DNA from: Bacteroidales bacterium
GTDB lineage: Bacteria > Bacteroidota > Bacteroidia > Bacteroidales > UBA3824
DNA: 64,000 nucleotides
Direction: 5' to 3'
Assembly (NCBI GenBank): GCA_016293845.1
Contig: JAEDDH010000005.1
Coordinates: forward strand, 111,223 to 175,222
This document shows, piece by piece, positions 61,297-64,000 of the stretch. Both the position numbers and the translations under genes were made by a program. A model generated the notes under the pieces. The model saw only the letters and a list, made by a program, of their open reading frames with translations. It made no database searches and was not told the DNA's origin. Position 1 is the stretch's first letter. Every line of letters starts with the position of its first letter.

Positions 61297-63810
61297 TTAT
61301 CTTAAAAATCCATACTCATACACCTTGGGTTTGATTTTTTCACCTAAGGCTCGCAGAGCTGTTTTTAAATTTTCCAATAGCGAGGTATAAATCGGGTCGT
61401 TGCTCGTAGAATTCATTGTGCCTTTTTCGTTTCGGCCTTGAAAATATTCTTTTATGTCAACAAGGCTTGCATTTGTGTTGGCATCTTCCATCGTGTGGTA
61501 ATAACGCCAGAGGTCGCGACCGGCGGATAATACGGATTGCGCCGTTTCGGAGAATTGTAGGGGCGTGCCTTGTGCACGTTCCTTCAATTGATTTTGTTGT
61601 GGTAATTCGCACCCATCCGAAAACAAATCGCCGTTAGCGGAACGTGCACAAGGCACGCCCCTACCTGTAATATAATCATTCATAAAATGGCTGTCAAAGA
61701 GGCCGCGGGCCTCCACTTCCATTTCTGAAAATGGTATCCAATGGTTTGTGCCGTATTTAGTCTGAATATTATTGTTGAATAATGTCCAAACAAAACAATT
61801 GGTCTGAAAATCATTATCCGTCTTCCATCCGTCGTTGGGGTATAAATATTGGTCGCGGTCGTTGAGCCAAGTGGCGGCAATTACGTGACGAACTGCGATA
61901 TAAATGCAACTTTCAATAAGATTAGAATCAGTAACAATTGTTCCACGTGGCGATGGCAGTTGCTCTTTGGTTGTTTCTATTCTGTTGTAATTATTATGCT
62001 GAAAATCATTTGCTGCGCTATAATTAAAGCCTAAAATTACATTTGATGGTCTGTTCCTTGTCGAAATCATCCAATCCGTCAATGTTTTTGCACCATAATT
62101 TGAGGATAGCACTTTTTCTCCCATCAGAGAGCCGTTTTCATCATAAACTGTTGATTTAGTTTCTTTGAATATATCACTTTCATTACAATTCCATATAAAG
62201 AAACCAATAGGAAATTTGCCCTTTACATTGTCGAATGTATTTGCGGGAACTATGAACGACTTTTTTAGATTTGCCTTAAATACGTTCCTAAAATCATTAA
62301 AATTTGGACCCTGCAATATTTTTAATGTCGAAAACTCAGCAAGAATACAATTAGGTATTTCACAATAAATTCTTATAAAAAACTGTGCAAATAATTCCCT
62401 TCCTGCAATGCCTATTTTATCAAGATATTTTGAGTATGTTTTGTGAGTTACTGCCACATCTGTTTTGTTTTTGCCACTGCCACTTAATTGTTTTGCGTCA
62501 CCCGCCTCCGCATACGGTGGATTAATATAAATCACCAGCCTTTTTCGTTTTTCGGGGTCGGAAATGATTTTGTATAGGTCGGGGGGTAATTTGCCGTGTG
62601 TAGAGACGCCACATTGTGACGTCTCTACGGTGTCGTCGTTTGGCAAAAAGTCGTCGTTCAAAAAATCAAACTGAAAAACGTGGCTTTCCAAAAGGTTCGC
62701 GCCGTTTTTGATGCGGTCTTTCATCACGTCCACGTCCTGTTGGTCGAGCGTGGATGCAAATATCTTGTACTTGTCGCTGAGTCCGTTCAAAAGGTTTCCC
62801 GTGCCGGCGCAGCAATCCCATACATAATAATTCTCCTGCCAGTCGTCGCCAAGCACGTCGGCAATGTATCTTTGCGATTTCTCCACCCAAATCTGCGGCG
62901 TAAAGAACGCACCCTTCCTTTCCCTGACATCCTGCGGCACAAGCAAATCCAACCGTGAAATTATATAGTTCCAATAAATATTCTGCGGCGGACGCTTGTA
63001 CCGTTTCCAAAACTCGGCGTATTTTTCGATGCCTCCGTGCCTGAATTTAAACGGTATCAAAACATCCAGCCCCAATGCGTCAGTCCTTTTCATCATATAA
63101 GGTGTGGGCGAATTGGCGTTGAATGTGATGTAAAAATCGGGATATGCCACCTCGTCGTCGTTGAGGTCGGTGGTGTTGTTGTCGTCGATATTGAGTTCCG
63201 CCAAGAAAAAATCTCGGTCATAGACACCGTAATTGGCTTTCAGTTTGTCCCAATCGGCATTTATCGACGGCATTACCATTTCTCGCCATTTTTGATAGAC
63301 GAAGATAAAATTGTTTTTATCTATCAAAGTTGACAATAACGAACCGCCCCCGATGAAATTCTGCTCCACGAAGTTGCGGATTTCGTCGTCGTCCTTGCCA
63401 TAATAAAAGGTGATGGCCTTTTTTCGGTCGATGATTTTTTTTACGGTGGCTACGCTCTTGTCGTCCACCTGCGATGGTGTCTGCGACCAATTGAAATCGT
63501 TGACGGCATAGATTGGCAGCACCTCGTTGTATTCCACGAAGGCTATTTTTTCGCTGTCGAAACAGCCGACGAATTTTGGCGGAAGAATGTTGTAGGCGTC
63601 CTGCTTGATGGTAACAATGAGTTGTGTCAGCATCTTGTAAACGTCGGTAGACTGTTGCTTTGCCTCCGCCCAGAGGAAGTATTCATCGGGGTGCACACCG
63701 TTGGTGCGGGCTGATTTTACCGTAAAATCAATCCGCTTGATAATACCTGCGCAGTCAAATTTCTTAAAATACCTTTGTGCGATTCTATTTTTGAGTTCTT
63801 CTTCGAGCAT
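61297..63810 (-). CDS. Type IIG-like N6-adenine DNA methyltransferase with N-terminal nuclease motif
   Basis: An 837-residue protein. Residues 41-51 (PDEYFLWAEAK, Glu49-x-Lys51) resemble a PD-(D/E)XK nuclease site of type IIG enzymes. Motif I is VWDCCAGTGNLL (about 330-341). Motif IV is YINPPYAEAGD (NPPY at 430-433). The C-terminal third is probably the target recognition domain. Two dispersed palindromes (61557-61664 and 62600-62628) lie in the coding frame, adding peptides such as TSQCGVSTHG and RGVPCARSANG. No separate restriction or specificity gene is adjacent. A 42-bp repeat lies upstream of the gene. Combined cutting and methylation is inferred from architecture. Confidence 0.85.
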   Translation of the reverse strand: MLEEELKNRIAQRYFKKFDCAGIIKRIDFTVKSARTNGVHPDEYFLWAEAKQQSTDVYKMLTQLIVTIKQDAYNILPPKFVGCFDSEKIAFVEYNEVLPIYAVNDFNWSQTPSQVDDKSVATVKKIIDRKKAITFYYGKDDDEIRNFVEQNFIGGGSLLSTLIDKNNFIFVYQKWREMVMPSINADWDKLKANYGVYDRDFFLAELNIDDNNTTDLNDDEVAYPDFYITFNANSPTPYMMKRTDALGLDVLIPFKFRHGGIEKYAEFWKRYKRPPQNIYWNYIISRLDLLVPQDVRERKGAFFTPQIWVEKSQRYIADVLGDDWQENYYVWDCCAGTGNLLNGLSDKYKIFASTLDQQDVDVMKDRIKNGANLLESHVFQFDFLNDDFLPNDDTVETSQCGVSTHGKLPPDLYKIISDPEKRKRLVIYINPPYAEAGDAKQLSGSGKNKTDVAVTHKTYSKYLDKIGIAGRELFAQFFIRIYCEIPNCILAEFSTLKILQGPNFNDFRNVFKANLKKSFIVPANTFDNVKGKFPIGFFIWNCNESDIFKETKSTVYDENGSLMGEKVLSSNYGAKTLTDWMISTRNRPSNVILGFNYSAANDFQHNNYNRIETTKEQLPSPRGTIVTDSNLIESCIYIAVRHVIAATWLNDRDQYLYPNDGWKTDNDFQTNCFVWTLFNNNIQTKYGTNHWIPFSEMEVEARGLFDSHFMNDYITGRGVPCARSANGDLFSDGCELPQQNQLKERAQGTPLQFSETAQSVLSAGRDLWRYYHTMEDANTNASLVDIKEYFQGRNEKGTMNSTSNDPIYTSLLENLKTALRALGEKIKPKVYEYGFLR
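61557..61664. repeat. Perfect 26-bp inverted repeat inside the methyltransferase gene
   Basis: 61557-61582 (GTAGGGGCGTGCCTTGTGCA...) and 61639-61664 are exact reverse complements separated by 56 bp. The whole unit reads through in frame as part of the C-terminal region. Such GTAGGGGCGTGCC palindromes are dispersed in Bacteroidetes genomes and look like small mobile or REP-like elements. Confidence 0.8.
62600..62628. repeat. GTAGAGACG palindrome inside the methyltransferase gene
   Basis: GTAGAGACG (62600-62608) pairs with CGTCTCTAC (62620-62628), with an inner CAC-ATT-GTG stem. It lies in frame near codons 394-406, between motif I and NPPY. It matches the outer arms of the palindrome at 48.2 kb. 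Confidence 0.8.
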
Positions 63811-63912
63811 AAGCGATATTAATTACCACCGCAAATGTAACTATTTAATTCTAAAAGCGAATTGCGATGCGCAAAAAAAATGACGACGTGCCGTAAGTCT
63901 TTTTTGCAATTT

Positions 63913-64000
63913 ACCCATTTAGCAACTTTTTATCATCCTGTAACTTTACAATGCGGGTAAAAGTTACTAAATGGGTATCCTGTAACTTTACAATGCGGGT
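63913..64000. repeat. 42-bp repeat with internal palindromes at the window edge
   Basis: ATCCTGTAACTTTACAATGCGGGT occurs at 63935-63958 and again at 63977-64000, a period of 42. The 18 bases between copies (AAAAGTTACTAAATGGGT) are, apart from one mismatch, the reverse complement of 63913-63930. The unit contains GTAACTTT/AAAGTTAC. It runs off the window, so copy number is unknown. It lies about 100-190 bp before the methyltransferase start. Confidence 0.7.

Noticed and set aside
63913..64000. CRISPR array
   Set aside because: The two copies are separated by 18 bp that are themselves part of the repeated and inverted unit, so no unique spacers are seen. No cas genes lie in the window.

Overview
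The window looks like chromosomal DNA of a Bacteroidetes bacterium, most likely a Bacteroidales. The evidence is several promoters of the TTTG / TAnnTTTG type, a tRNA gene without an encoded CCA end, families largely restricted to the phylum (DUF5686, DUF2723/PMT-like, a C-terminal type IX secretion sorting tail, SpoIIE hybrid sensors with Y_Y_Y propellers), and best fits to Bacteroidetes-type asnA, leuS, prs, rplY, pth, frr, pyrH and rpoN. No rRNA, prophage, transposase or clear CRISPR array was seen.

Layout. 0-4 kb: a cut-off hemerythrin-LuxR regulator, a heme c lipoprotein, and a decayed block made of a porin, a piece of a DUF1111 di-heme peroxidase-like gene and the tail of a second porin. 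4.1-4.4 kb: an odd 158-nt tRNA-Gly-like element. 4.4-13.5 kb: a YqiA-like esterase fused to a nucleotidase, asnA, an exported TPR-CHAT protease-like protein, a WecE sugar aminotransferase and a YfhO-type membrane protein. 13.6-19.3 kb: leuS, prs, rplY, pth and an S4-domain gene. 19.3-21.5 kb: decayed secreted-protein genes next to tRNA-Leu(CAA). 21.6-31.6 kb: two UPF0104 flippase-like genes, two secreted proteins of unknown role, frr, a large propeller-PAS-SpoIIE sensor phosphatase and a U32 RNA-hydroxylation-type protein.

31.6-39.3 kb is a probable defence island: TerB_N protein, BrxD-like ATPase, two tiny overlapping genes of toxin-antitoxin character, an Lhr/BrxH-like helicase, then a C5 cytosine methyltransferase overlapping an NgoBV-like restriction endonuclease. 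39.5-46.5 kb: an Ldh-type dehydrogenase, pyrH, an AAA ATPase with a small overlapping partner, a divergent AONS-like enzyme, rpoN and a membrane protein.

46.5-54.5 kb is the most unusual part: four genes in one direction encode a membrane-anchored subtilase and three proteins built from repeated small beta-sandwich domains. Three of the four share an N-terminal domain that recalls SrfA-family proteins. Charge around the membrane segments suggests that this domain lies in the cytoplasm and that the protease and C-terminal domains lie in the periplasm. I propose it as an undescribed envelope-spanning proteolytic system.

54.7-64 kb: a DUF5686 outer-membrane protein, a toxin-antitoxin remnant with a damaged PIN toxin, a DUF2723 membrane protein, and a type IIG-like methyltransferase gene that carries two dispersed palindromes in frame. 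The window ends in a 42-bp repeat. Conserved genes are intact throughout, while frameshifts and stops cluster in accessory secreted or outer-membrane genes, which points to real decay rather than random sequencing error.
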